A stretch of 41,048 nucleotides of DNA. It comes from Streptomyces sp. DvalAA-14. GTDB taxonomy: Bacteria; Actinomycetota; Actinomycetes; Streptomycetales; Streptomycetaceae. A program made the translations under genes and the position numbers. Location: positions 1 through 41,048 of the forward strand of contig NZ_FMCH01000227.1 in NCBI RefSeq assembly GCF_900091855.1. Direction: 5' to 3'. Of the stretch, positions 29,259 through 38,037 are shown piece by piece (position 1 is the first letter of the stretch; each line of letters starts with the position of its first letter). The notes below the pieces were generated by a model. That model had not been told where the DNA came from, did not search any database, and was given only the letters and a program-made list of their open reading frames with translations.

Positions 29259-30536
29259 TCAGCTCTTCGTCTTGTGTTTGCCTTTCGCGAGGCCCTTGCC
29301 GTGACCGGCGCTGTGTCCATGGCCCGGCGGGGTTTTGGGGCCCTGACCGGGATCCGCCGGAGGTGCGACCGCCGCTGCCCGGTCAGGGGCTGAGGAAGGG
29401 CCGGCGGCGGGTCCGGTCGTCGACCCGTGGCGCGAGGCGGTCGTACGAGCGGGCAACGCCGGTGTCCGCCTCGTGGCTGACGAGGTGGCCGGCGCGGGAC
29501 GGTGGTCCGCCGCACCGGGAGCGTGATGCCCGCCGTCCGAGACCGCCACGACGATGCCCGTCGTGGCGATGACCGCGAGCGCGCCCGTAGCCGCCAGGGC
29601 GAGCGGCAGACGCCGCCGCCGCGCCGGGGTGCCTTGTGGCGGGCCGGCATCGGCGCCCTCTGTCCAGGACGTCTCTGCCTCGGGTGCGGTGGCGGGCGGG
29701 GGTACCCACGTGTCCGGGACCGAGCGGAAGAGTGCGGCGCAATCCGCGGCGCCGGGTCGGGACCACGGGTCGGAGCGTGTCATCGCCTCCAGGACCGGCC
29801 TCAGGGGCTCGGGCACGTCCTCCCCGATCTCCGGCGACCGCATCAGCCGGGCGTATCCGGCTTCCGGCAGAGCGCCCCGGAATTCCCTCGCGCCCTTGAG
29901 ACACTCCAGCAGAACGAGCCCCAACGCGTAGACGTCGGACGCCGGCCCCGAGCCATTGCCGAGGATCTGTTCGGGGGCCATATAGGCCACGGTGCCAACG
30001 AGCGTGCCCGCTTCGGCGCGCGTCGGTTCATCGATCGGGCGGGACACCCCGAAATCAGCGAGAAAGGGCTCTCCGTCGGCGTTCACCAGCACATTGGACG
30101 GTTTCATGTCACGGTGCACCACGCCCGCGGCATGCACATGCGCCAGTGCCGACGACAGCCGGCTGCCGAGCCGTACGACGTCGTCGTACCTCAGCGGACC
30201 GGCCGCTATCCGCTCGCGCAGGGTCATGCCGTCGATGTGCTCCATGACCAGGTAGGCGCCCTGCGCGTCCCGGCCGGAGTCGTAGACGGTCACCAGGTTC
30301 GGATGCCGTAGCCGGGCCAGCAGGACGCCCTCCTCGCAGAACCGGTCCTCGGCCACAGCGCGGGTACCCGGACGGAACCGCTTCACCGCGACCGTGCGGC
30401 CCAGCCGCAGATCCGTCCCCAGGAAGACATCCGCAGTTCCCCCCTGGCCCACATGCCCCTCCATCCGGTACCGGCCGGCCAGGAGCTCACCTCCCGGCTC
30501 GGCCGGAGGCATCTCGCGCTGCGGAGAATCCGGCAT
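29259..30536 (-). CDS. membrane Ser/Thr protein kinase (Hanks type)
   Basis: A 425-residue receptor-like kinase. The kinase domain (about 21-280) has the Gly loop GHVGQGGTADVF, Lys52 (VAVKRF), the helix-C Glu of FCEEG, the catalytic HRDMKPSN (141-148, Asp143), DFG (161-163), GTVAYMAPEQ and SDVYALGLVLLE. One membrane segment follows at about 310-335 (LPLALAATGALAVIATTGIVVAV). The outer part is a Pro/Ala/Thr-rich stretch with no PASTA repeat, ending in an odd His/Gly/Lys tail (GHGHSAGHGKGLAKGKHKTK). The start ATG at 30536 has GGGAG upstream. It is divergent from a PP2C phosphatase gene, so the pair may act on shared targets (inference). Confidence 0.93.
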   Translation of the reverse strand: MPDSPQREMPPAEPGGELLAGRYRMEGHVGQGGTADVFLGTDLRLGRTVAVKRFRPGTRAVAEDRFCEEGVLLARLRHPNLVTVYDSGRDAQGAYLVMEHIDGMTLRERIAAGPLRYDDVVRLGSRLSSALAHVHAAGVVHRDMKPSNVLVNADGEPFLADFGVSRPIDEPTRAEAGTLVGTVAYMAPEQILGNGSGPASDVYALGLVLLECLKGAREFRGALPEAGYARLMRSPEIGEDVPEPLRPVLEAMTRSDPWSRPGAADCAALFRSVPDTWVPPPATAPEAETSWTEGADAGPPQGTPARRRRLPLALAATGALAVIATTGIVVAVSDGGHHAPGAADHRPAPATSSATRRTPALPARTTASRHGSTTGPAAGPSSAPDRAAAVAPPADPGQGPKTPPGHGHSAGHGKGLAKGKHKTKS

Positions 30537-30798
30537 GCACAGCTCCCTCGGACAAGTGACAACAGGAACCGTTTACCCGACCGACCGCAGCGCACGCCAA
30601 CCGACGGGCGTCCGCGAACGGTGACCTGCGGATCCGTGGTCGGCTCCGAGCTGCGCGCGGAACTCTCACGAAGGGTCATTTATGCCAGGGACTGGGCGTG
30701 CCTGCCTGCTGCGCACGGTCGAAGCGGTGTGAGATCGGGTGCGGGCGATGCCGGCGGTCAGGCTGGGACATCCGCAGGAGAACACTCGGGAGGCAACG
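30537..30798. promoter_or_regulatory. divergent control region kinase / phosphatase
   Basis: A 262-base gap between the divergent kinase and phosphatase starts. A minus-strand GGGTAA near 30575 partly resembles a SigB-type -10, but its -35 is poor. I see no other clear site. Confidence 0.25.
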
Positions 30799-31998
30799 GT
30801 GGCGGGTGACGGGTTCGGGCTGGCCAAGGTGCTGGCGGCAGCGGAGGACGCGGCGCCGGGGGCGTCTCTTGCTGTGGTGGCGCGCAATCTGCGCGACCGG
30901 TTCGAGGCGCGGGCGGTGTCGTTCCTGTTCGTCGACGTCGTCGGCCGGCAGATGGTGCGGGTCGACGAGGAGACCGCCTCGCAGGCCGACCGCGACGCCG
31001 ATCAGATCCGGCTGGCCGGCAGCGTCTACGACCGGGTGCTGCGCACCCAGGAGCTGGTGCGGACCTCCGACGCGGGCCACGGAGAGCGGCTGCTCGCCCC
31101 GGTGACCAACCGTGGCGACACCATCGGTGTCCTGGAGTTGTCCCTGCCGCAGGTCAGCCAGGAGATCTTGGACGAGGTCCGCGAGGCCGCGCACGCACTG
31201 GCCTACATCATCGTCACCGACCGCCGCTTCACCGACCTCTACCGCTGGGGCCAGCGCGCCACCCCGCTCAGCCTGGCCGCCGAGATCCAGCGCCAGCTCC
31301 TGCCCGACGCCCCTTCCTGCGAAGCCGCACAGTTCGCCCTCGCGGCGTCCCTGGAGCCCGCCGACTCCGCCGCCGGGGACACCTACGACTACACCCTCGA
31401 CCACGACACCCTGCACGTCTCCATCACCGACGCCATGGGCCACGACGTCGACGCCGCCCTTATGGCCACCCTCCTGGTCAACGCCTCGCGCGGCGCTCGC
31501 CGCGACGGCGCCGACCTGGCTGACCAGGCCCGCCGGATCGACCGGGCGATCCTCGACCACGGGCGCCACAGCGTCGCCACCGGACAGTTCCTGCGCATCG
31601 CCCTGGACGGAACCGGCACACAGCTCGTCAACGCCGGGCACCCCTGTCCGCTGCTCCTGCGCGACGGCACGGTGAACGAGATGCGCCTGGATGTCGACCC
31701 GCTCTTCGGCGTCCCCGGAGCCACCACCTACCACGTCCAGGACCTCGACCTGCGCCCCGGCGACCGCGTCCTGCTCTACACCGACGGCATGCAGGAACGG
31801 CAAGCCGAGTCCGTGGACCTGCCCGGCCTGGTCCGCGACACCGCCTCGGAACACCCCCGCGAGGTCGTGCGCGTCCTGACCACAGCGGTCACCGACGCCT
31901 GCCGCGGCCACCTGGCCGACGACGCCACCGTGCTGTGCCTCGACTGGCACGGCCCGCACCACGGGGGCCGTCGCCTCAGGGCCGGAGCCGACCGATGA
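30799..31998 (+). CDS. PP2C-type protein phosphatase (SpoIIE/RsbU-like)
   Basis: A 399-residue phosphatase of the SpoIIE/RsbU branch, which in actinomycetes typically dephosphorylates anti-anti-sigma factors. Residues 1-140 form a GAF-like sensory part ([40 protein letters not shown]). The linker helix is [15 protein letters not shown]. The metal-binding motifs are SAAGDTYDY (Asp194), [42 protein letters not shown] and [11 protein letters not shown]. The first motif is AAGDTYDY rather than the usual GGDWYD, but its Asp is kept. GTG 30799 was chosen over 30739 because GGGAGG stands 6 bases before it. It is divergent from the Ser/Thr kinase and convergent with the histidine kinase. Confidence 0.88.
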   Translation: MAGDGFGLAKVLAAAEDAAPGASLAVVARNLRDRFEARAVSFLFVDVVGRQMVRVDEETASQADRDADQIRLAGSVYDRVLRTQELVRTSDAGHGERLLAPVTNRGDTIGVLELSLPQVSQEILDEVREAAHALAYIIVTDRRFTDLYRWGQRATPLSLAAEIQRQLLPDAPSCEAAQFALAASLEPADSAAGDTYDYTLDHDTLHVSITDAMGHDVDAALMATLLVNASRGARRDGADLADQARRIDRAILDHGRHSVATGQFLRIALDGTGTQLVNAGHPCPLLLRDGTVNEMRLDVDPLFGVPGATTYHVQDLDLRPGDRVLLYTDGMQERQAESVDLPGLVRDTASEHPREVVRVLTTAVTDACRGHLADDATVLCLDWHGPHHGGRRLRAGADR

Positions 31999-32077
31999 GC
32001 GCAGACCTCGTGCCCCGCCGCTGACCGCGGCCCGAGACAAGGCCCTCCTCCCCGCCGCACCGGCCGGAAGCGGCCGC

Positions 32078-33763
32078 CTACCCGACGGTGTTCTCCTGCC
32101 GCGTCGCGCTCGCGATGTGGGGCCGGGCGGGATCCGGGGCTGCGGGGAGGGTGAAGACGATGCGCGTCCCGGGGGAGTGCGCGGTGTCGAGGGTGATGGT
32201 GCCGCCGTGGAATTCGGCGATCTTCTTGCACAGGGCGAGGCCGATGCCCGTTCCCGGGTAGGCGTCGCGGGTGTGCAGGCGCTGGAAGAGGACGAAGACC
32301 TTGTCGGCGAACTCGGGGTCGATGCCGATGCCGTTGTCGGTCACGGCCAGTTGCCACAGGTCGCCGTCCCCGTCGCCGTCGCGGGTGGCGGTGACACGGA
32401 TGTGCGGTTCGCGGTCGGGGGAGCGGAACTTCAGCGCGTTGGACAGCAGGTTCTGCAGCAGCATCCCCAGCTGGCCGGCATTGCCGTACACGGTGGGAAG
32501 GCGGTCGTGCGTGATGGTCGCGCCGGACTCCTCGATCGCCACACTCAGGGTGTCCGTGGTGCCCGCGAAGACCTGGTCGAGGTCGACTTCCACATGTTCG
32601 GTGTGCACCCGCCCGACCCGTGAGAACGTCAGCAGCTCGTTGATCAGGACCTGCATCCGGTTCGCGCCGTCGACGGCGTACCCGATGTACGTCACGCCGC
32701 GCTCGTCCAGCTGGTCCCGGTAACGGCGCTCCAGGAGCTGGCAGAAGCTGGCGACCTTGCGCAGCGGCTCCTGCAGGTCGTGGGAGGCGACGTAGGCGAA
32801 CTGCTCCAGCTCGGCGTTGGAGCGCCGCAGTTCGGCGGCCTGCTCGTCGAGCCTGCCGCGGGCCTCGTCGGTGACGGCGAGCTGGTCGGCCAGCCGTCGG
32901 CGCATCTGCTCGACATCGGCGGCCAGTTGATGGATGTCGGCGGGGCCGGTGGCGGCAACGGGGTGGGTGAAGTCGCCGGCCGCGACCCGCCGGACATCGC
33001 GGGAGAGTTGTTCCAGAGGGCGGTTGACACCCCGGCGCAGGCCGGCGAATACCAGTACGGCCAGCGCTGCGACGACGGCGGCGATCAGCGAGAACACCGT
33101 CGTGCGCAGCTGCCGGGCCCCGGTCAGATCGCTGCGGGAGTGATCGCGGGCGCTTTGCAGGTCCTGCTCCAGGGCGGTCATGGTCACCCGCAGCGCGTCG
33201 AACATCTGCTTGCCCTGGGCGGCCCGGTCGGTGGCCAGTACGGCCGGCTTCCCGGCGGGGGAGGCCGCGACAGGGCGGGCGATGAGCTGCTGCCAGCTCT
33301 GCGCCCGGCGCAGCACCTGGTCGAGGTCCGCCAGCGCCACCCGGTCACCGTGGCCGCCGTCGCTGAGCAGCACCCGCAACCGCGCGGTCTGTGCGCTCTG
33401 CTGCGCCAGGCCTTGCTGGTACGGCTGGAGAAACGTCTGCTCTCCGGTGAGCCCGTAACCGCGGATCCCGGTCTCCTGGTTCAGCAAGGCGCTTTCCAGT
33501 CTGATCGAGGCCACCAGGGCGGGTGTGCTGCCGTCGACCAGGCGATTGCTGATCGCGGTGGACCGGGCGAACACCCACACCCCCACGCAGGACAGCGCGA
33601 GAAGGACGGCAAGGGCAGCCGACACCCCGGCCGTCAGCCACTGCCGTGTCGACCATCCCCCCGGCAACCGCCGCCGCAGGAACCCCGGCGCGACCGAGTC
33701 GGCTTCCGCGCTGCGGGCTGCCACGCCTTCGGGCGCCGGTATCTCTTCTGCTGGGCCCGCCAT
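32078..33763 (-). CDS. CHASE3-HAMP sensor histidine kinase
   Basis: A 561-residue membrane sensor kinase. TM1 is at about 43-66 and TM2 at about 222-242, with a helical CHASE3 sensor between them (ALLNQETGIRGYGLTGEQTFLQPYQQG). HAMP and a coiled coil follow (243-320). The phosphoacceptor is His328 in YVASHDLQEPLRKV. The ATP-binding part has the N box NLLSNALKF, the G1 box VTDNGIGIDPEFADKVF and the G2 box GTGIGLALCKKI, the pattern of phytochrome-like/cyanobacterial-type HKs. No response regulator gene is next to it, so it is an orphan here. The ATG at 33763 has GAGGAG before it. The N-terminal 35 residues are cytoplasmic and disordered. It is convergent with the PP2C gene, 79 bases between stops. 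Confidence 0.93.
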   Translation of the reverse strand: MAGPAEEIPAPEGVAARSAEADSVAPGFLRRRLPGGWSTRQWLTAGVSAALAVLLALSCVGVWVFARSTAISNRLVDGSTPALVASIRLESALLNQETGIRGYGLTGEQTFLQPYQQGLAQQSAQTARLRVLLSDGGHGDRVALADLDQVLRRAQSWQQLIARPVAASPAGKPAVLATDRAAQGKQMFDALRVTMTALEQDLQSARDHSRSDLTGARQLRTTVFSLIAAVVAALAVLVFAGLRRGVNRPLEQLSRDVRRVAAGDFTHPVAATGPADIHQLAADVEQMRRRLADQLAVTDEARGRLDEQAAELRRSNAELEQFAYVASHDLQEPLRKVASFCQLLERRYRDQLDERGVTYIGYAVDGANRMQVLINELLTFSRVGRVHTEHVEVDLDQVFAGTTDTLSVAIEESGATITHDRLPTVYGNAGQLGMLLQNLLSNALKFRSPDREPHIRVTATRDGDGDGDLWQLAVTDNGIGIDPEFADKVFVLFQRLHTRDAYPGTGIGLALCKKIAEFHGGTITLDTAHSPGTRIVFTLPAAPDPARPHIASATRQENTVG

Positions 33764-34155
33764 GTGGACTCCTCATCTCAGCTCCCGCCGTCACGAGCGC
33801 AGCAGCACCCGGCCGCCAGGCTGGGCGGGCTCATCGTATGCGAGGATGACAACACCTGTTGTCGCATGCACGCCTTGGCCTCGCTGTCACGCTCCAGCGC
33901 GCCAGCAGAGGGCCCCTGTCCCAAGCCAGAGCCTCAGCCGGCACCCGCACGGTCCTGGTCCCGATCAGCGGCACCGCGCCGATCGGCCTGGGCGTCGGCG
34001 GTTTCGCGCCGCGCCGGCCGAGCAAGCAGATCGTGGTGCGACCGTCCCTGAATCCCGTTCCGCTGTGGCCACCGTGTCAGAGCGTCGGATCCGCTGGGGC
34101 GATCCAGCAGCCCGGTTTTGTTGGACACGGCGGGCTCGGGTCGGGTTCGACGTCG
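33764..34155. other. gene-free stretch between histidine kinase and LysR genes
   Basis: These 392 bases hold no frame I can defend. The one clear structure is a near-perfect palindrome at 33848-33863. The rest, including short open frames on both strands, shows no family motif; a worn-down gene remnant cannot be excluded. Confidence 0.4.
33848..33863. promoter_or_regulatory. palindrome upstream of the histidine kinase gene
   Basis: GACAACA-CC-TGTTGTC is a perfect 7-bp inverted repeat with a 2-base spacer, framed by TGCG and CGCA. It lies 85 bases upstream of the histidine kinase start. The symmetry suits a dimeric repressor or activator site; the tiny spacer makes an RNA hairpin unlikely. 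Confidence 0.4.
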
Positions 34156-35103
34156 TCAGAGGCTTGAGCTGGGGTGCGGGGTGCCGGCGAGGTGTTGGGA
34201 AGCGGCGGCCCGCAGGAGTTCCAGCACGCGGCCCAGGTCGGGCCTGCGTGTCGTGCCGGCGCGGACCGTGGTGTAGATGGTCCGCGTGACAGGCGTGGCG
34301 AGCGGGTGCAGGGCGAGCGATGTGCGGGTCTCGGGCAGGGCAAGCTGGGGCACGAGGGCGACTCCGGCCCTTGCGGAGACCAGGGCGGTCAGCACGGAGA
34401 AGTCGCTGCTTCGGGTGCGGATCGAAGGTGCGAATCCGGCTGCGCCGCAGGCCCGTTGGATCATCTCGTAACAGGAGGTGTCGGGGCCCGGGGTGAGCCA
34501 GGCATGACCGGCCACACGGGCGAGGTCGACGGGTTCACCGGGGTGCAGGCCGAGGGCGGCGGCGTGTTCGGGGTGTATCGCGAGCACGACGGGGTCGTGC
34601 AGGAGAACCCGGTGTTCGCAGCCGGGCGGAAACTCCCGGGGCAGCACGGTGTACGCGTGGACGATGGCAAGGTCGGTCTCTTGTCGGCGCAGCGCGGCCA
34701 GGGCCAGGTCGGGTTCCTGCTCGACCAGGTACAAGGTGACTTCGAGTTCGCCTCTGGCGGTCAGCCCGGACCATACGCGGGGCATGAGAATGCGGGCGGC
34801 GGAGGCGAAAGCGGCCATCCTGACCGTGCCCCGCGTGCCGCCTTTGAGGGCGGCGAGTTCGGACTCGGCAGCGGCCAGGTCAGCGAGGACGACCTCCGCA
34901 TGGGCGACGAGCAGTTCCCCGGCGGCGGTCAACCGCAGGGAGCGGCCGTGCTTTTCGACCACCGGGAGACCGGCTTCCCGATCCAGCGCCGCCAGATGCT
35001 GGGAGATGGCGGGGGCGGTCAGGTGGAGCGCCTCGGCCGTCGCAGCCACGGTTCCGTGGATCGCCAGGTAGCGGAGGACACGTAGTCGTCGCACATCAAG
35101 CAT
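34156..35103 (-). CDS. LysR-family transcriptional regulator
   Basis: A 315-residue LysR-type regulator. The DNA-binding part reads RRLRVLRYLAIHGTVAATAEALHLTAPAISQHLAALDREAGLPVVEKHGRSLRLTAAG (about 5-62). The effector domain follows (GTVRMAAFASAARILMP, TDLAIVHAYTVLP, HPEHAAALGLHPGEPVDLARVAGHAWLTPG, VLTALVSARAGVALVPQLALPE). It belongs to the group with a short HTH preface often paired with EamA exporters. The ATG at 35103 directly abuts the palindrome GAAGT-CGA-ACTTC. Its divergent partner 204 bases away is an EamA transporter, the second such pair in the window; the two LysR proteins are not close copies of each other. Confidence 0.9.
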   Translation of the reverse strand: MLDVRRLRVLRYLAIHGTVAATAEALHLTAPAISQHLAALDREAGLPVVEKHGRSLRLTAAGELLVAHAEVVLADLAAAESELAALKGGTRGTVRMAAFASAARILMPRVWSGLTARGELEVTLYLVEQEPDLALAALRRQETDLAIVHAYTVLPREFPPGCEHRVLLHDPVVLAIHPEHAAALGLHPGEPVDLARVAGHAWLTPGPDTSCYEMIQRACGAAGFAPSIRTRSSDFSVLTALVSARAGVALVPQLALPETRTSLALHPLATPVTRTIYTTVRAGTTRRPDLGRVLELLRAAASQHLAGTPHPSSSL

Positions 35104-35116
35104 GAAGTCGAACTTC
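35104..35116. promoter_or_regulatory. palindrome at the LysR start codon
   Basis: GAAGT-CGA-ACTTC forms a 5+3+5 inverted repeat immediately before the LysR ATG at 35103. A regulator bound here would block its own translation start region, consistent with LysR autorepression. This is inference from position and symmetry. Confidence 0.35.
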
Positions 35117-35307
35117 TCAGTCGTGTTCGGATGCGCATACTCCCCCTTCCATCCGAGCGGGAAGGCATCGCTTGGCTGGGTAGAGGTCAGGTCACGGCAG
35201 GTCAGGTAGGCCAGGGGCCGATGAGGCCCAAAGCGTAAGTAGTTCTATGGGTCAAGCATACTAAGACTAACTAGATCTTTGGCTATGAGTGGGCCACGCT
35301 GAGGCCC
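35117..35307. promoter_or_regulatory. divergent control region LysR / EamA
   Basis: The part at 35233-35281 is markedly AT-rich for this DNA (TAAGTAGTTCTATGGGTC, then CATACTAAGACTAACTAG) and probably carries the promoters of both genes. No pair of -35 and -10 boxes fits well enough to choose. Confidence 0.35.
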
Positions 35308-36327
35308 GTGACCTCTCGCTTGTTCTCGCCCAGCCTTCTGGCCCTGGCCGGCACCGTTGTCCTGTGGGCGTCTGCGTTCCCTGCGATCAGTGTCGGAGTG
35401 GACGGTCTTGGTGTCGCTGCCCTATCGGTGCTGCGGCTTGGCTCGGCGGCCTTGGTGCTTGTCGTTTGCGCTCCTCTGGCGGGGGTGCGGATTCCCGCGA
35501 GGAGCGATGTGCCGCGGATCGCGGTGTGCGGGGCGACCGGTATGACGGCCTACCAGGTGCTCCTCAACTGGGGCGAGGTTCACGTTCCGGCCGGGACTGC
35601 CAGCCTCATCATCGCCGCGGCCCCGGTGTTCAGTGTGCTGCTGGGCGCGCTGTTCCTCGGCGAGCGGCTGACCCGGCGAGTGATCGGTGGCAGTGCGACA
35701 GCGCTCTGCGGTTGTGCGGTGGTGGCTGTCGTGGGCGGGGCCGGCGGTGTTTCGGCCAGTGCGTTCGTGGTGCTCGCGGCTGCTGTTGTGCAAGGCGTCT
35801 ACCATTTCGCGACGAAGCCGCTGCTTCGTGAGTACGGCGGGCTCGAGGTGGCGACCTATGCGATGGTCGCAGGCTCCGTTTTCGCGTTGCCGCTCGTCCC
35901 GGCGACCGTCCGTGCAGTCACCCATGCTCCCGCCGGGGCGATCGGGGCCGCGTTGTACCTGGGCCTGCTCCCGTCCGCGCTGGGCTTCGTCATCTGGGGG
36001 TATGCGGTCGCGCGCCTGCCGCTGGCCGCCTCCACGGCGGCGCTGTACCTGGTGCCGCCGATCGCCCTTCTCGTTGCCTTCGTCTGGCTGGGGGAGGTAC
36101 CGCGCGCCACTGCTCTGGCCGGCGGTGCGATCACGGTGGTGGGTGTGATCATCATCAACCGCCGCGGACCTCGGACCCCTGGCAGGTCTGCCTCCGCCGG
36201 GGCCCGTGGAAGATCTGAGCCTCAGGCGCCCGTGCCCGTGCCCGTGCCCGACGGCCAGGCGGCGGACAGCTCTCTGGCAGAAACCGATCTGCCGGAAGTC
36301 GCTTCTGTGGACGCCCGGGGACTTTGA
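35308..36327 (+). CDS. EamA-family (DMT superfamily) transporter
   Basis: A 339-residue inner-membrane exporter-type protein with about ten helices in two EamA repeats. The first repeat shows LFSPSLLALAGTVVLWASAFPAIS, the family's WASAFP-like turn, and NWGEVHVPAGTASLIIAAAPVFSVLLGALFLGERL. The second ends STAALYLVPPIALLVAFVWLGEVPRATALAGGAITVVGVIII. The last 45 residues are a cytoplasmic tail with a Pro-Val repeat (PVPVPVPDG). The GTG at 35308 is used, fixing the first helix at the N-terminus. It is divergent from the LysR gene that probably controls it. It is only distantly similar to the EamA protein at 4119-5012. The substrate is unknown. Confidence 0.88.
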   Translation: MTSRLFSPSLLALAGTVVLWASAFPAISVGVDGLGVAALSVLRLGSAALVLVVCAPLAGVRIPARSDVPRIAVCGATGMTAYQVLLNWGEVHVPAGTASLIIAAAPVFSVLLGALFLGERLTRRVIGGSATALCGCAVVAVVGGAGGVSASAFVVLAAAVVQGVYHFATKPLLREYGGLEVATYAMVAGSVFALPLVPATVRAVTHAPAGAIGAALYLGLLPSALGFVIWGYAVARLPLAASTAALYLVPPIALLVAFVWLGEVPRATALAGGAITVVGVIIINRRGPRTPGRSASAGARGRSEPQAPVPVPVPDGQAADSSLAETDLPEVASVDARGL

Positions 36328-36478
36328 GAGACGATGTCCCGGCCATACGGTGCACCACGTCGGCCATGGCCCCACTCGCAGCTGACGGAAAGGCCACGGG
36401 TTCGTCGTCCGGCATGCCAGCGCGCTTCGGCGACGAGCAACCGCCGGAGCCGAACCGAGAGCAGCCTTCGCCCCCGAG

Positions 36479-36868
36479 TCACCCATCCGTAACTGGACCC
36501 CGTTTTCGGCGAAGCCGCCCTGAGGAGTCCGCCACAGGCCCCTCCGGGACCGACGCCCACCTCTCCATGGCCACGACGATCTCCGCCAGCCGGAGCTCGA
36601 AGGCCACCACGCCGACCTCGCCGGCTCTGTATCCCTGCCACAGGCCGACGAGCTGATCCTCCCGCTCGCCGAAGTCGATCAACTTGTCGGCGAGGGCGAA
36701 GCCGTGCAGAGAAGGCTTCCCGACCTCAAGCACCCAACGGCTCGCGGCCGCGTCCGCGGTAATACCGCGACCCGCCAGCTCGATGATGCTGAACGGCACC
36801 CCGGGGTGAGCTGCCACAGCCAGAAACACACCCAGCGACACTGAGTTCCGCTCGGTCTTCTCCGCCAC
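36479..36868 (-). CDS. protein of unknown function, 129 residues
   Basis: I do not recognise this family. The codon use and amino-acid order look genuine (SVSLGVFLAVAAHPGVPFSIIELAGRGI, KPSLHGFALADKLIDFGEREDQLVGLWQGYRAGEVGVVAFELRLAEIVVAMERWA). It appears mostly helical and soluble, without signal or membrane segment. The C-terminus is basic (RLRRKRGP). The GTG at 36868 was chosen because GGGAGGG precedes it; an ATG at 36910 is possible but lies in poorer sequence. A GGGTAT hexamer stands about 65 bases upstream on the same strand, but without a matching -35. It lies alone between the EamA and SnoaL-like genes. Confidence 0.6.
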   Translation of the reverse strand: MAEKTERNSVSLGVFLAVAAHPGVPFSIIELAGRGITADAAASRWVLEVGKPSLHGFALADKLIDFGEREDQLVGLWQGYRAGEVGVVAFELRLAEIVVAMERWASVPEGPVADSSGRLRRKRGPVTDG

Positions 36869-37233
36869 CCGCCAAACCCTCCCCACAGCAGCAAGCCGCA
36901 CGCTGGACACGGCAAGTCGGCAGCCTACAGAGATACCCGACCAAGGATCCGCTGCGCGCCACTGGCTGGGCGGGGGCGGGCTCGCCGATCACGCGGGCCA
37001 GCAGGTCCGGATCGGTCAGCCGTTGTCCTGCGGCGGCCCCTCTCTCCGTGCGGGCCCGCGCGGCACTCGTAGCAGCGGCGCCGGCGCCCTTGCACTCAGG
37101 GCGGGGTGAGGGTCGGGCCGCCGGGGCCGCTCGGATGTGGTGCGCCGGCGGGTCATGGCACACTTTCCGGCTGCCATGAACCGCCCGCTTTCCTTCAGCG
37201 TTTATCCGGCGGCTCGGTCATGCCGCCGCGATG
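36869..37233. other. 365-base stretch without a firm gene
   Basis: A long minus-strand frame crosses this stretch (37163 inward) and includes a protein-like segment RLTDPDLLARVIGEPAPAQP, but has no family match I can name. It may be the worn end of a former gene. No RNA gene or clear terminator is seen. Confidence 0.3.
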
Positions 37234-37680
37234 TCAGGCCTTGGTGACGAGGCCGAGCTGCTGGAGGACGGTGACGCCGTCGTCCAGGCCGATCTCCTGG
37301 GTGATGAGGCCGTTTTCGACCTTGAGGACGGTGGTGCCGGTGAAGTGCATGGTCTTGCCGGTGCCGGCGGGCAGGGAGCCAATGGGCATGTCGTCGAAGG
37401 CGTCACCGGTCTGGGTGCCGCCGCCCTCCCACTGGCCGACGACGTAGTCGCCTTCGGCGATCAGGTCGGCGGTACCGGAGAAGGCGAGGTCGGGGAACGC
37501 CGCCCGGAACTTCGTCGCGAAGGCACGCACCTCGTCGCGTCCGCGGCAGGGAGCATGCAGGGAGTACTCGAAGCGGATGTCCGGCGCCGCGATCTCGTCG
37601 ATGACAGCCGGATTGAAGTCGGGGCCCCAGAACTCGGTGAACCAGCGACCGACAACTGCCTTGTTCTCTTCTACCGACAT
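37234..37680 (-). CDS. SnoaL-like / ester cyclase family protein
   Basis: A 148-residue protein of the SnoaL-like NTF2 fold. The order fits: helix ENKAVVGRWFTEFWGPDFNPAVIDEIAAPDIRFEY, then HAPCRGRDEVRAFATKFRAAFPDLAFSGTADLIAEGDYVVGQWEGGGTQTG, MPIGSLPAGTGKTMHFTGTTVLKVENGLITQEIGLDDGVTVLQQLG. Members include polyketide cyclases and many small-molecule isomerases or binding proteins; with no polyketide genes nearby no substrate is assigned. The ATG at 37680 has GGGAGCAC before it. It stands alone, divergent from the Ada-like debris. Confidence 0.85.
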   Translation of the reverse strand: MSVEENKAVVGRWFTEFWGPDFNPAVIDEIAAPDIRFEYSLHAPCRGRDEVRAFATKFRAAFPDLAFSGTADLIAEGDYVVGQWEGGGTQTGDAFDDMPIGSLPAGTGKTMHFTGTTVLKVENGLITQEIGLDDGVTVLQQLGLVTKA

Positions 37681-37824
37681 GATGTGCTCCCAGATGGATT
37701 GGGGGTGCTGCCTTGTGCAGGCTTTTCGGCACGTAGACGGTGGGCCGCTGCGAAACGTGAGACGAACGGGCCGCTGAGGGTCAAAAAGATGCGCGTGGGA
37801 GCCCACCCGGTCCGTGCGGAATGA

Positions 37825-37995
37825 GCGGCGGTGGGCGCGGCCAACGGCCGCAATCCGCTGGGCATCCTCACTCCCTGCGACCGGGTGGTCGGTGCAGACG
37901 GCAAGCTGGTGGGCTACGCCGGCGGCCTCGACCGCAAGCTCGACCTGCTGGACCTGGAGCGGCCGGCCCGAGGCGGTGCCGCCCGGCTTTTTTGA
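37825..37995 (+). pseudogene. C-terminal fragment of O6-methylguanine-DNA methyltransferase (MGMT/Ada C-domain)
   Basis: The frame from 37825 reads [45 protein letters not shown], the unmistakable end of an Ogt/Ada-type methyltransferase. An in-frame stop (37822-37824) stands directly before it, so only the last quarter of the gene is left. The acceptor-cysteine motif, nearly always PCHR, is PCDR here: Cys at 37876-37878 followed by GAC (Asp) at 37879-37881. That is one base change from CAC and should cripple methyl transfer. The end overlaps a GC-rich hairpin followed by six Ts. Confidence 0.8.
37962..37993 (+). terminator. possible Rho-independent terminator after the MGMT fragment
   Basis: GCCGG (37962-37966) pairs with CCGGC (37983-37987), with GGCGG/CCGCC inside, directly followed by TTTTTT (37988-37993). 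The T-run is unusual for this DNA. The hairpin is imperfect, so this is a moderate call. Confidence 0.35.
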
Positions 37996-38037
37996 GGTGC
38001 GGTCTCACGTTCGCTGCCGCTGGGGCGTTTACCGGGT

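Noticed and set aside
35104..35307. Search for a CRISPR array, tRNA or insertion sequence in this and other gaps
   Set aside because: No repeat-spacer pattern, cloverleaf or transposase motif was found anywhere in the window.
36726..37163. Minus-strand frame as a separate gene
   Set aside because: Only a short segment looks protein-like, and it overlaps the better 129-residue gene in another frame.
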